The notes beneath the pieces are model-generated. The model had not been told where the DNA came from, ran no database searches, and saw nothing but the letters and a program-made list of their open reading frames with translations. Source: Henckelia pumila (Eukaryota; Streptophyta; Magnoliopsida; Lamiales; Gesneriaceae). From it: 64,000 bases of DNA. The position numbers and the translations under genes are program-made. This document shows, piece by piece, positions 24,125-35,802 of this stretch (within the stretch, counting starts at the first letter, position 1; the number at the start of each line of letters is the position of its first letter). The stretch covers positions 95,002,151 to 95,066,150 of the forward strand of contig NC_133120.1 of assembly GCF_033568475.1 (NCBI RefSeq), read 5' to 3'.

Positions 24125-27100
24125 TCATACTTGCAGTCCGACTGAAGTCGAGCATAACTTCAGTTTGTCAGTGGTCACCGCCTTTGTGAACATATCAGCT
24201 GGATTTTTACTTTCAGGAATCTTCTCAAGCATCAAGATTCCATCTTCCAGAACAGATCTGATGAAATGGTACCAAACCTGTATATGTTTCGTCCTAGCAT
24301 GATAAACAGGATTCTTTGCCAAATGAATAGCACTCTGACTGTCACAGTGTAATGTGCTATCCTCAAGCTTCTGACCCAATTCCTCAAGGAATGATCTCAA
24401 CCATATCATCTCCTTGCTAGCTTCTGTCACTGCAACATACTCAGCTTCAGTGGTCGAAAGTGCAACAATCTTTTGCAACTTGGACACCCAGCTTACTGCC
24501 GTACCACCCAATGTGAACACATATCCAGTAGTACTCTTCCTGCCGTCTAGGTCACCACCCATGTCGGCATCTACAAAACCTTGTAAGCCTGAATCTGACT
24601 TTCTGAAGCACAAAGATGAACTGATAGTACCTTTCAAATATCTGAGAATCCACTTCACTGCTTCCCAGTGTTGTTTCCCTGGATTGCTCATAAACCTGCT
24701 CACAACTCCCACTGCATGTGCTATGTCTGGTCTGGTGCACACCATTTCATACATGAGGCTTCCGACAGCAGAAGCATAAGGAACCTTATTCATATAAGCA
24801 TTCTCCTGCTCCGTCGATGGTGATTGTGTTTTGGTTAGTTTGAAATGACTAGCCAAAGGAGTACTCACCGGTTTAGCTTCATTCATGTTGAATCTGCTAA
24901 GCACCTTTTTCACGTACTCTGCCTGAGATAGCTTCAAGACTCCGTTCACCCTATCTCTCAAGATCCTCATACCAAGAATTTGTTTTGCAGCTCCCAAATC
25001 CTTCATTGCAAATTCTTTTGATAACTCTCTCTTGAGCTTATCAATCTCCTCTAGACACGATCCTGCTATCAACATGTCATCCACATATAGCAGTAGAATG
25101 ATATAAGAACCATCAATCTTTTTCACATAACAACAGTGATCCGCCTGGCACCTCAGGAAACCATTGTTATTCATGAATCCGTCAAACTTCTTGTACCACT
25201 GTCTTGGAGCTTGTTTGAGACCGTACAAGCTCTTTTGAAGTTTGCATACCATTTTCTCCTTCCCTCGTACTTCAAATCCCTGTGGCTGCTTCATATAAAT
25301 TTCTTCATCCAAATCACCATGAAGAAACGCCGTCTTTACATCCAACTGCTCCAGATGTAATTCTTCCTTAGCCACTAGTACAAGTACTGTTCTGATAGTG
25401 GTTAACTTAACCACTGGAGAGAAAATCTCGGTGTAATCAACTCCTTCTCTGTGTTGAAAGCCTTTTACAACAAGTCTTGCTTTGTACCGTTTGCTGCCAT
25501 CAACTTCTTCTTTGATCCGGTACACCCACTTGTTGTGTAATGCTTTCTTGCCTTCCGGAAGTTTCGTCAACTTCCAAGTATGATTGGATGACAGTGAATC
25601 CAACTCATCTTCCATGGCTAACTCCCACTTGGTTGAATCATCATTTTGCATTGCTTCTTCAAAGGTTTCCGGTTCACCTTTATCAGTCAGCAAAATATAG
25701 TGAAGTGCAGGGGAGTATTTCTGAGGTGGTCTGATTGTTCTCGACGATCTCCTGAGTTCAATCACCGGAGTTCGTGGATCAGCTTCTTGTGCAGTTTCTT
25801 CTTCATGGTTACTATCCTCCGACTCATTCATAGGAATATCTATCAATGGCACTTCATTTGACTTCTGGACTTCAGGACATTTATCTCCTGCTGCAATGTC
25901 TGACTTGTCCTTGTACAAAACTTGTTCATTGAAAATGGCATCTCTGCTCCGAACGATCTTTCGATTTTGGTCATCCCAGAACCGATAACCAAACTCATTA
26001 TCTCCATAACCAATAAAGAAACACTTCTTTGATTTCGGATCAAGTTTCGTTCTGTTGGTTGAATCGATGTGAACATATGAGAGACAACCAAACACTTTCA
26101 AGAACGAAAGGTTTACTCCTTTGCCGCTCCAGACCTCCTCTGGTATTCTGCAATCAAGTGGTATCGAAGGTCCTCTGTTGATCAGATAAGCTGCAGTGTT
26201 AACTGCATCAGCTCAGAATGATTTTGGCAGTCCAGCGTGCAATCTCATGCTCCTGGCACGTTCATTCAGGGTTCTGTTCATTCTTTCAGCCACACCATTC
26301 TGTTGAGGAGTACCAGGAATGGTTTTCTCCATCTTGATCCCGTTCTGTGCACAATATTTCTTGAATTCAAAATCTTCATATTCTCCACCATTATCAGACC
26401 GTAAACACTTCACTTTCAAGTTGGTCTCATTTTCCACCATGACTTTCCACCTCTTAAAGGTCTCGTAAACATCAGATTTATTTTTCAGAAAATAAACTCA
26501 AACCTTCCTGCTCGAATCGTCGATGAATGTGACGTAGTATCTTGAGCCTCCAAGGGATGTCACAGGAGATGGCCCCCACACGTCAGTATGAACCAGCTCC
26601 AATTTTGCTGCTTTCGGTTCTCTACCGCCTTTCGAAAAGCTCACTCTTTTCTACTTTCCAAGAACACAACTTTCACACAGTTTGTGTTCGACATTTTTTA
26701 ACTCCGGTAGTTTCCCTTTTGACATCAGCATCTTCATTCCTTTCTCACTCATATGTCCAAGTCTACAGTGCCATAGACTTAAGTTAGCTCCAGCATCCAC
26801 AGCTGCTAACATGTCTCTGCAACTGGAAGTCATGTAGAGGGTTCCAGTTTTCGTTCCTCGAGCAACAATCATGGCTCCTTTGCTCACTTTCCAAGAGCCG
26901 TCACCAAATGTCACTTTATGGCCTTCGTCATCGAGTTGTCCCACTGAGATCAGATTTCGGGTCAACTTTGGTACATGCCTCACTTTGTTGAGCTTCCAGA
27001 TGGATCCGTTTGACATTTTCAAACTGATATCACCCATACCAGCTATTTCCAACGGTTTTCCATCAGCCAGGAAAACTTTTCCGTAATTACCAGCAATGTA

Positions 27101-28003
27101 ATTACTGAATACCTCACGATCACCGGTGGTATGAAATGAAGCTCCTGAATCCATAACCCAAGAATCAACAGGGCTTTCCATGGATAGTACTAAGGCATCA
27201 TGTACACCCTCAGTAACAACATTTGCATTATTCTTGGGTGCTCTGCAGTCCTTTTTCATGTGACCAGTTTCACCACAGCTCCAGCACTTCAATTTCTTTT
27301 CAAATGTATTTTTGTCTTTTCCATTCCTTGATTTGGATCTGCCTCGCCATCTGTTAGAATTCTTTTCAGCACTTCTGCCCCTACTTCTGTTTTCGAGATT
27401 TAGGGCAGATCTCGATGATGTTGCTTCTCCCGAATCCCTCCTGCGAACTTCTTCACCAAGGATTCGATCTCTGACATCGTTGAATTGTAACTTTCCCTTT
27501 CCAGCAGAATTGCTAACCGCTGCCCGCATCGGCTCCCAAACATTTGGTAAAGACGCCAAAAGAATAAGTGCACGAATCTCATCATCAAACTTGATATCAA
27601 CCGATGTTAGCTGGGAAACAATCGTGTTGAATTCATTGATGTGTGCCGCCACCGAAGCACCTTCCTCCATCTTCAAGTTGAATAATTTTTTCATGAGGAA
27701 CACTTTATTATTTGCAGATGGCTTCTCGTACATGTCCGACAAAATGGACATCATCTCCTCCGTGGTTTTTGCCTCCGCCACGTTGTGTGCCACGTTCTTT
27801 GTTAGGGTCAATCGTATTACCCCTAACACTTGTCGGTCAAGAAGCTCCCACTCATCATCCTTCATCTTTTCTGGTTTCACCCCGGATAGAGGTTGATGTA
27901 GCTTCTTGCTATACAGATAATCTTTAATCTGTAACCGCCAGAACGTGAAATCTGTACCGTCGAACTTATTGATTCCCGGTCCCGATCCGTCATTTCCGGC
28001 CAT
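24125..28003 (-). pseudogene. Copia gag-pol polyprotein with three nonsense codons
   Basis: A single frame of about 1,293 codons. From the N terminus it has a gag domain (WRLQIKDYLYSKK), a CCHC knuckle (CWSCGETGHMKKDC), a protease site DSGASFHTTG, a pre-integrase finger (LWHCRLGHMS ... CESC), an integrase core (LRSDNGGEY, TPQQNGVAERMNRTL), reverse transcriptase (YVDDMLIAG) and RNase H (TTEAEYVA, ARTKHIQV). In-frame stops lie at 26651-26653 (TAG, where relatives have Gln), about 26495 (TGA for Trp) and 26213-26215 (TGA for Trp). All three fit C:G to T:A transitions. No frameshift separates them, because the segments share one phase. It cannot make the full polyprotein without readthrough. Confidence 0.95.
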
Positions 28004-28130
28004 CGCTTCACCTGCCTTAATAAAATTTCAAAAAATCTTTTCTGATGTGGAAGATCAGACAAAGCTGCAACCACAGAGCATACTCAGAATTTTAAGAAAT
28101 TTTTCACCAAGGCTCCCGAACACCGTAACA

Positions 28131-28142
28131 GCTCTGATACCA
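28131..28142 (-). promoter_or_regulatory. Copia primer-binding site
   Basis: TGGTATCAGAGC on the minus strand, 2 bases inside the 5' LTR. This is the usual match to the 3' end of plant initiator methionine tRNA. Confidence 0.9.
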
Positions 28143-28144
28143 GT

Positions 28145-28579
28145 TGTTATGGATTATACCAAAGCGATCATGACGATAGTAACAATTGCAGAATAAAACA
28201 ATCAACAAGAACACCAATATTTACGTGGTTCACCCAATATAGGCTACGTCCACGAAGCTGCTGCAATATTTATAACCGGAGAAATATTACAAGTGTGTAC
28301 AAAACACTTTTCCTCACACTATCCCAATTCCCGAGTATTACCGAGAAAATATTTCTCTAACTCACACAAGAGAACACTCAAGAAAACCCAAGAAACCCTT
28401 TTTATTTCTTTTTTTATTTGCTCTCGATTTTGGGATGAATATAATGAAGCATGAAGCAGTCTATTTATAGGCTTAAAAAACGCGTATAATTAAATGCGAA
28501 GCTTTTAATTCCATTTCCCAGCCTCCAACTTTTATCTGTCATCTGCCCATTTAATGTTTGATTGACATTTCACCTAACA
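28145..28579 (-). repeat. Copia 5' LTR
   Basis: 435 bp, nearly identical to 23619-24053. Flanked outward by the CTATG duplication at 28580-28584. Confidence 0.97.
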
Positions 28580-28721
28580 CTATGCTAATCAAGTAAACCA
28601 CACTGAGCAAACCCTGTGTGACAGGCTAGTCCAAGAAAGTGTTGGCAGGAAAAATCGAACTTCTGACCTCTGACCAAAAGTTCACAAACTCCACAAACTT
28701 AGACACCCCTTAGGAGCTACG
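28580..28721 (-). mobile_element. SINE, 5' part with pol III-like boxes
   Basis: On the minus strand it starts CGTAGCTCCTAAGGGG. It carries a box B-like AAGTTCGATTTTTCC and continues with CCTGCCAACACTTTCTTGG and a GTGTGGTTTAC-type segment, as in Au-like plant SINEs. It is continuous with 23548-23618 once the copia element is removed. The target duplication TATAGCATTTT lies at 28722-28732. Family assignment is from memory of this SINE type and needs a database comparison. Confidence 0.65.
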
Positions 28722-28732
28722 TATAGCATTTT

Positions 28733-30837
28733 CCTTTCAAGTAAAGTGTGTGTACACGATTAATTTTGGTCGAAAAAAATTAACCTTTTTGGTTTAAAAA
28801 TTGTAAGTTATAGAGTTTAACACGTTAAAATTTTAAGCAATAAAGGTAGGCAGGGACTTTCCCAAAAAAAGGGGGGGGGGGGGGGGGGGGGTTGAGTAAT
28901 TTTCATTCTTTTAATTTTATTTTTTTATTTTTCCAAAAAAGGTGAATCATGATAATTTGGATAAAAACGTACTCATATTGAAAAAAGAATAAATTTTAGA
29001 CAAGAATTAATGGCGGGCATGTGTGGCACGTTACGAGTCAAAATTAAAATGGCCAATCTTTAGAATTCATTAGTCCATGGGTGCACATGTATTTACATGT
29101 GCTCAACCGCATGGAACTATTCTCCAGAAAGATTTTCTTACATGTATTTCATACCATCAGTATTATTATATATTATGAAAGATATACCAATACCATGCAA
29201 TATATATATAATAGAATCAAACCGGATTGTTAATTTCTGTCGTTAATTTTAGTAACATAATTCTGTTTTTTCTATCTTTAAATTTAGTGACGGACAACAA
29301 ATAGATGTCATCAACATCAACAACAGAAGTAAAGTTCCCTCATTAGATTTTATGGCAGAATTTGATTATCTGTTGCTTTTAAGACGAAATTTTCTTTTCG
29401 GTCGGAATTTAGTTTTCCGTCGTTGAGTTTTTAATTAAGATATTATTAACCTATTCTTTTTAATTTTTATATGTTTTTTGAGATTGACCATTGTTTAATT
29501 TGATCTAATCAACCCAAATTTTTCCGAAAGTTGTGGGACATATAATTCAAGGTCTTACAAGTTACAACGCGAAAAGTTTGGTAACAAGATCGTAATCTAC
29601 TTTCGGAATTAATTACATGCTTTCCAAGTCTATTCCTCTTACATTTTGACACGCAAATAGCTAGTGGGGAGATAATTGACTAATTGTGGACTTAGGTTAA
29701 AAGATGGTTTCACATTAAGACCAAAATGCTGTTCTTAAGACCCAGAAAAGTTTTTTTCTAAAAAAAAAAACAACAAAAAAAAAACAAAATGGATTTAAAG
29801 ATGATTTAGGCTCATCAACTAAGTAAAAAGAGTCACGATTACATATGGGGATGGATATTTTCTTTATTTAGTTAGGCAATTAGGTATCTTAAAGAGTGCC
29901 GAAGGATACAAGAGCACTTCATTTTAGGAATTAAGTACTCAAGATAATATATTATCTTGGATATTAACTAAAAAATTTTAACTTTTCTAGGTTTAATGGG
30001 GGGAGGGGGCAAATCACTTTTGGATATGCTCGTCCCTAAAGATTGACTCATAAATGTCATGAGAAGAATTTTTATGATCCGGTACTGTTGTCCACTCAAA
30101 CGAGTGACCAAAGGGATTATGTTTCTTAGACAGTGTTTGTAAATGTTTTTTTAAAAAAATTGATTATGGGATTTTTTTACATAAAATTTTCGAATTTCGT
30201 AAAGAAATTTTTTGATTGGATCATGGAAAAAAAAAAACTTCATGAATGAAAGAAAAATTATGCTGCTTTTGATAGCCTAATTATATGGAGAGATTTGGAT
30301 ACAAAAAATGAAATGAAATCTACCACGATAAATTATGCCTAGATATTGAACTTTATTTACGCATGAAATTTCATAAAACCTCACCTCTCTCCCTCTCCCT
30401 CTCCCTCTCTCTATGTATAGCTAGCTTAATAACTAATTTATATATTCAGAACTCTCATTAAAACATGAACCATGCATGTTTTCTTGCTTCCCTTGTATTG
30501 TTCTTTTCAGGACAAATAAAGTAGGTGGCATTGCTTTTCTTGTCCTTAGACATTATATATATTTAAGGATATTAATTAATTGCCCGATATAAGGAAATGT
30601 GATATGTTCGTTGTCCGAATTAAAAATGATTAAAACATCAAATTTAATCAATAATATCTTATTTTCATGAATTATCTTTGACATATATATATACATACAG
30701 TTTTAATTAGGTCGAAACCACATAATTGTACCCAATATATATAAAACCTAAACCTGGTTGTTATTATTATTTCGATAGAAGAGAAGATGAGTAGCATTGA
30801 TCCAAGGATATACATATTGTCTAATCCATAAAGGAAA
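28733..30837. other. Intergenic DNA with a 21-base poly-G run
   Basis: No gene was recognised. 28871-28891 is an unbroken G21. A CTCCCT-type microsatellite lies at about 30386-30412. Confidence 0.55.
28871..28891 (+). repeat. Poly-G tract (21 G)
   Basis: Twenty-one consecutive G after seven A. Such long G runs are rare in AT-rich plant DNA, can form G-quadruplex structures, and are prone to length errors in sequencing. Confidence 0.85.
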
Positions 30838-30998
30838 ATGCTATATATACAATGAAAGTTACAAATTGGATTATAAAATGTATTTAAAATTACAAAATTA
30901 TCCTTGCAAAAAATCTTTTAAAATTAAATTTATGATAATTTATAATTTTAAATGTACTTTGTAACCCAACTATGGTATCCCATTTGTACATGTAGCAT
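30838..30998. mobile_element. MITE, family C copy 2, 161 bp
   Basis: The left end ATGCTATATATACAATG and the right end, inverted, ATGCTACATGTACAAATG, form terminal repeats. The inside matches the element at 23391-23544. No clear target duplication can be fixed. Confidence 0.7.
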
Positions 30999-32141
30999 GA
31001 TCCATATATAAATCCGTTGTGAGCGGACAATTTAGCAGGTATAGTTTGATTTATAACCTTCCTTGGAAATTTTTTTTGCAAAATGATCTTCAAATACAAA
31101 AGATATAGAAAGTTTAAACACAAAGAAAAAAATTGAGAAAGTTATATTTCAAAATCATGATAAAACAAAGATTATTTAATTAAATAAATCCATTTTTTTT
31201 AATCATTTAGCGCCACCAAATGACCCCACCTTTGCAAGTTGCATGAGAAAAGGATATTTGAGAAAGGATAAAAAGTGGCCTAAACTTTAGGAGAGATAGA
31301 AAGGCATGGTGCATCTAGATCTTGTCAATCGGTTGGCCAAAGGGTTTTGGAGTACCAAATGGTTAAAAGTTTGCATCTACTTTTTGTTGGAGATGTCCCT
31401 TTTTTCAGACAGTCGAACACATGAGATAAGGAATTTGTAGGAGTAAAGGAGTGGCAACTTGGTACTAATTTTTCTTAAATTGACACAAGTACTAATCGCA
31501 AGTTGAGCCAGATATATATATGGGACTCCCACTTGCCATCTGCCATGCAACTTTGTTACAAGCAAGTTGGGTCATATATATATGGGCATGCACCATGCAT
31601 GCTTTTTTAGTGGAACTTCAAATCTCACCCATAAGCCTTGTCTGGTACTCCCGACCAAACCCAGGTCCGACGATTATATACATATAGTAGTCGGACTGAT
31701 CGGTTAACCATTTTCTTTTTTATGATATTTTTTGGGGTATAGATGTGGGGTTTTGTCTAGTTGACTAATTAGTAATAACTCGCTTTTACATACATACATA
31801 TGATGGGGAGTATATGTATTTTATTATGTATAACAAATTAAATTCAGAGTTTTATAATTAAAATGGCTCGTTGGTCAACCTGGACTTGCAAAAAAGTCCA
31901 GCACTAATAGTTTATTGATATTATTCCTAAGGGACCGGCCTGGCCTAAGGCTAAGGAGCCTGAATTTAAAGAAAAAATGAATTAATATTTTGGATTGGAT
32001 TCAAGTCGAATAAAAAATTTCTTAATGGGTTGAGGTTTAAGCATTGGGCCACCTAGCCCAAGAGTTGGAACATCCCAGTCCTTGAAATGGCCCATCTGAA
32101 TTCTAACGATGACCAATGCACCGTAATTGATTTTATTTTGG
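30999..32141. other. Intergenic DNA, no gene recognised
   Basis: Open frames such as 30890-31123 and 31377-31565 are short and show no protein-like character. Confidence 0.5.
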
Positions 32142-32261
32142 GAGTTATATTTACGCTCCATTTTTTGTTATTTGTACTCCGTTTGTAAATAAATTTTCAC
32201 TTCACTTTACACATAAAGTGGAGTGTAAATAACACAAAATGAAGTGTAAATATCAATTCTC
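32142..32261. mobile_element. Foldback MITE, about 120 bp
   Basis: The left arm GTTATATTTACGCTCCATTT and the right arm, inverted, TTGATATTTACACTTCATTT continue through TTGTTATTTGTACTCC / GTGTTATTTACACTCC. The arms meet around AAATTTTCACTTCACTTTAC. Confidence 0.65.
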
Positions 32262-32780
32262 TTTTATTTTTATATATATTTTTTAAATTTTTGCCGTGAA
32301 AAATAAGGTTTTAAATGAGATTTTTATCTTCCTCCAATTTCCTCTTTTTTGAAATCCAGATCCATCCAGTTTCGATGAAATTTCAGTAATTTAAACAAAT
32401 ATTTTAATAATAATAATAATAACCTGATTCTCAATCCAATTATGAGATGCTAACACAATGATACTTCCCTTATATTACATTTAATAATTTAATTTTAGCT
32501 TGATTGTTTAAAATTCATATATTTTCATGAACTCCAGTATAAAATCAGTTTTAGATCATTCGATTTAACGTAATTATACCTTTAATCGTTAATTAATTAA
32601 TAATTAATCATTATACTAACCTTCAAATCCGATCAAATGACACGACACATGGCAAGAGTTCCGGACACCAATTTGTGTCTTTTCTGGAAGCAACGAAGGT
32701 AAAGAGTCGCATTTCGTTAACAACGATTTTATTCTTCCGTTCTCGATTGAGTCGAGTTCACAGAGGGAGGGAGGCAGGGG

Positions 32781-33020
32781 ATGGGGGCTGTGACGGCGGC
32801 GCTGATAGCCATTGCGGCCGTGGCTTTGGGATGGTTGACCATTGAGCTAGCTTGCAAGCCTTGTCTCGAAAGTGGCCGCAACTCCATCGATCGTAATCTC
32901 AACCCCGACTACGATCCCGACGATGAAACCCTCGACGCACCTCTTAATCCCAATAACAAGGAATCCGATGATTCCGCTGCTGCTGCTGCTGCCTCTTCCA
33001 CCATTCCCAAGGAAGTCTGA
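32781..33020 (+). CDS. OEP7: Outer envelope membrane protein 7-like (chloroplast)
   Basis: A single-exon frame of 79 aa. An N-terminal hydrophobic helix (about residues 3-25, AALIAIAAVALGWLTIELA) is followed by KPCLES, a short basic stretch and an acidic, disordered tail (NPDYDPDDE). This plan matches the plant OEP7/OEP14 family: signal-anchored proteins of the chloroplast outer envelope that insert without a cleavable transit peptide. They share the ALGWL.IE....KP core followed by SIDR and PDDD motifs. The ATG lies in a GGGGATGG context after a purine-rich leader (GAGGGAGGGAGGCAGGGG). A Ser/Ala run (residues 63-72) looks like a slippage product. The assignment rests on the helix-KP-SID-DPDD arrangement and on size. 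Confidence 0.75.
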   Translation: MGAVTAALIAIAAVALGWLTIELACKPCLESGRNSIDRNLNPDYDPDDETLDAPLNPNNKESDDSAAAAAASSTIPKEV

Positions 33021-35520
33021 TCTTGATTTACTTTGCACACACGCTGTTGGTTCTCGGTAATTGTTCATGTGTTTTCGAATTTTTGCTGTCTTTCTGGACT
33101 TTTCCTGTTCTTCGTAGGCTTATTATACGTGAGATGGAGATCAGATCGCAACAAAAGGGATCTATCTGTTTGATTGTTTCGTTCTGATTTTTATTGACCT
33201 CTAAGTTGTGTATTGCAGATACATTTGGTATGCATTGTGCAATCCTAAACATGAACTTCTATAATGCATATTATTACATGTTTATTGGTTCAGAATCAGA
33301 CTTCAGATTATAAATTTAGGGGATTCTGTCTAAAGTTATTTTCTTTAGGTTTATTGATACTGTTCTTGTGGAGTTTTAACTGGAACATGTCGTTCAAAAT
33401 ATGCATCTTCCCGGGAAAAATAATGATTATAGAAGTCTGTAAAATTTGTATCATGTTTCGAATTCTTTCTAAATTTGTATTCGCGCCAAGGTGTGATGCG
33501 AAGAGTGAAGGATTTTACTACATTAATCATACACCTCAAATGCTTTTGTCATCGTTAAATTTGACAGTGGTGATCTTGAAACTGGTTCCACATCAATTTT
33601 TTTCCTTGAAGCGTGCTTTCATATACTTTTTGTTTTTGCTATATCATCTTAGACGGATCGATCAGGCTAACTGTAGTATGAAATATTCGATGGATTGGAT
33701 GGTGTGATGTGAGACTGAATTTGGGATGGGTTCATTTCATATCTTTAAAAAGATTATGCATTAATTGTGTTTCATTTATGATTTAACATATTATGCAATC
33801 AAACTGAGTTGTGGCCCTCGGGCATTTCAGCAGCATTGGAGCTGGCTGATTTTTCTGAAGTTTTACTCCATCTTAGTAGCCAACTATAATGTGACATATG
33901 AAAGTGCATCCTTTTCTATTTCTCTAATTTACTTTAGCCAGCTAGTCCTCTGGTTTTGTGGATCTTGATTGCATCAAGAAGTCTATACGGGCCATGAAAC
34001 CAGTACACAACTCCTACTTTCATTGAATACAGCAGTGTAAGAAACATAACTGGTTTGAAATCTGGTATTAGATTATTATCATGAGAACCCGTCTGTATTG
34101 CTTGCTCGCATCTGCATCATGGTGTGATTCTTTTCATGTAGTTTGAAGCCATTAGGTATTTCTTTGAACCCGTATTCGCATTTTGCACGTTGTTTGCAAG
34201 GTTCGTCTACAAACCGGTCCAGAGGGGAACATCTTTTCAAAACCGTGATCCGTTAATTGTTAAAATGTAGTTATTTTAACTGAGAGCAACTGAGGATGTA
34301 AGCTATAACCGTGCCTGCTTTTCATCTCTGCAATTTGCTTATCTTATCAAACTGCATCTGAAAAGGAGACTTTAATCAGTGAAGGCCTGACCAAATCATG
34401 GATTGGAGCACCGTTTTGCTACCAAAATACATTTCCATGTATTGTTGTCTTCAACTTGAAAACGCTAGAAAGGTTCTGTTACGTATTTCAAAGTAGATAA
34501 TGAAGAAAACACCATTCAACTTATATGTAAACTCAGTACGAGTTCCAAACATACAATACAGTCCATATATATAATTTGGTTGCTTTAACTATGAGACGAC
34601 AAAGACTTGCCGGAGTGCCCCTCGAAACCCATAATACACGCACAAAGAAAATCAAGTATATTATTGTTTTTAGACTGAGGGAAGTCTTATATTACAGCCA
34701 TAAATAATTAAAGGTTTTTGGAGTTTCCAAAATTCATCAAAATCACACACATTAGGTATAATATGATCTGGTACTACGCTAGATTAAGTTTTAGGAATGG
34801 CATACAGAGTTGTTTAATGTTTATCGAACAATAAACATGAATGGTTCTAATTATATTAAAAATCCCGTTTAATTTTGATTCCTCGTTGATTTATATTGAT
34901 AATTTGTATTAATTAAATGTGGAATCTATCGTCTCAAACAAGGAAAAGGCTGTTGTTTTTGTAATTAGAAATGGAGAAATGAACCCGAAAGAAGACAGGA
35001 GATGGTGGGTTTGCTTTCTGGCAAAGGCCCCCTTTAGTTTTACGAAGAAAGCCAACTTCCCCTTCCTTTTTAATCTCTTGACTACCTACCATACATGCAC
35101 ATTCTTAGCTTGGTAACGATTTCTGCGTACCGACTACCGACGATGGATCTATGTTTCTGGATATTCTGTTCACACACATGAATCTAATAAAAGTAGACTA
35201 TGCTGTAGAGTACTAAATTCTTACGTGCCGAGGTTTGATATACTGTCACAAAAAATAATAATAATTATACAAATATGCCAACGATAATCCCTCGAAATTA
35301 ACAAGTTATTTGTTGCAGGAAAGACATCATGTGGCCAAGTTGTTTCGATGCTACTTTTCGGGTAGTGCTCGAATGATTGGATCCAGTGACACATTTTTTT
35401 TTTACATATAAGATATTCGTGTGATGCTAGCATTTTGACACTATACGTATGCTACGCTAGGTCGAAGTTTTCCATGTGGGCATGATTAATCATGATTAAG
35501 TCCTTAATGTAGCATCACAC
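33021..35520. other. OEP7 3' flank and intergenic DNA
   Basis: The first several hundred bases may be the OEP7 3' untranslated region. Open frames here (for example 33264-33707) have no recognisable protein pattern. No other gene was seen. Confidence 0.4.
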
Positions 35521-35559
35521 GTGCATCAAAGTCCACAAAATAAGAAAAGAGCTTTCGAA

Positions 35560-35802
35560 ATGGCACTTACAACAATCTGGCTCCTTCTATGCTCAATCTA
35601 TGCTCAATCGGGTGTTTTTCATCAGGTGCGGCATAAAACTCCTGATGATGCAGCATCTACTCTTAATTGGGGTTCACATATTTTTGTGAGTCTCAAGTCT
35701 AATGAAGGGGATTCACCAGGTAAAAAACACCGCATAGAAATCGGCCAAGAACCCCCTGAATTTGCTTTACAAGTAGTCAAGATTCAGCATGTAGACAAAT
35801 AA
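35560..35802 (+). CDS. Possible small secreted protein, 80 aa, unrecognised
   Basis: From the ATG at 35560 the frame encodes a hydrophobic start (MALTTIWLLLCSIYAQSG) that resembles a signal peptide. A polar, basic remainder without cysteine pairs or known motifs follows. An in-frame extension upstream to 35521 lacks an ATG. The frame is short and could be chance. I do not recognise the family. No TATA box or intron signals were fixed around it. Transcript evidence would decide. Confidence 0.25.
   Translation: MALTTIWLLLCSIYAQSGVFHQVRHKTPDDAASTLNWGSHIFVSLKSNEGDSPGKKHRIEIGQEPPEFALQVVKIQHVDK

Larger units (their letters stand above)
23619..28579 (-). mobile_element. Ty1/copia retrotransposon, complete (Tnt1/Tork-like)
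   Basis: Two 435-bp LTRs (23619-24053 and 28145-28579) begin TGTTATGG and end CCTAACA. By eye they differ at five positions (about 1.1 percent). The 5-bp duplication CTATG lies at 23614-23618 and 28580-28584. On the minus strand the primer-binding site TGGTATCAGAGC (28131-28142) follows the 5' LTR, and the polypurine tract AAGTGGGAGAAA precedes the 3' LTR. One long gag-pol frame lies between, with three nonsense codons. Domain order gag-protease-integrase-RT-RNase H is the copia order. A recent but silenced insertion is inferred. Confidence 0.97.

Noticed and set aside
27312-27896. A 194-codon frame antisense to the copia gag
   Set aside because: A shadow of the gag frame with low-complexity Leu/Ser content.
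29200-29430. GTCGTTAATTTTAG / GACGG words suggesting a CACTA or Mutator remnant
   Set aside because: I could not find paired ends or a target duplication.
33264-33707. A 147-codon hydrophobic frame downstream of OEP7
   Set aside because: No ordered domains; AT-rich DNA gives such Phe/Leu-rich frames by chance. Probably 3' flank.
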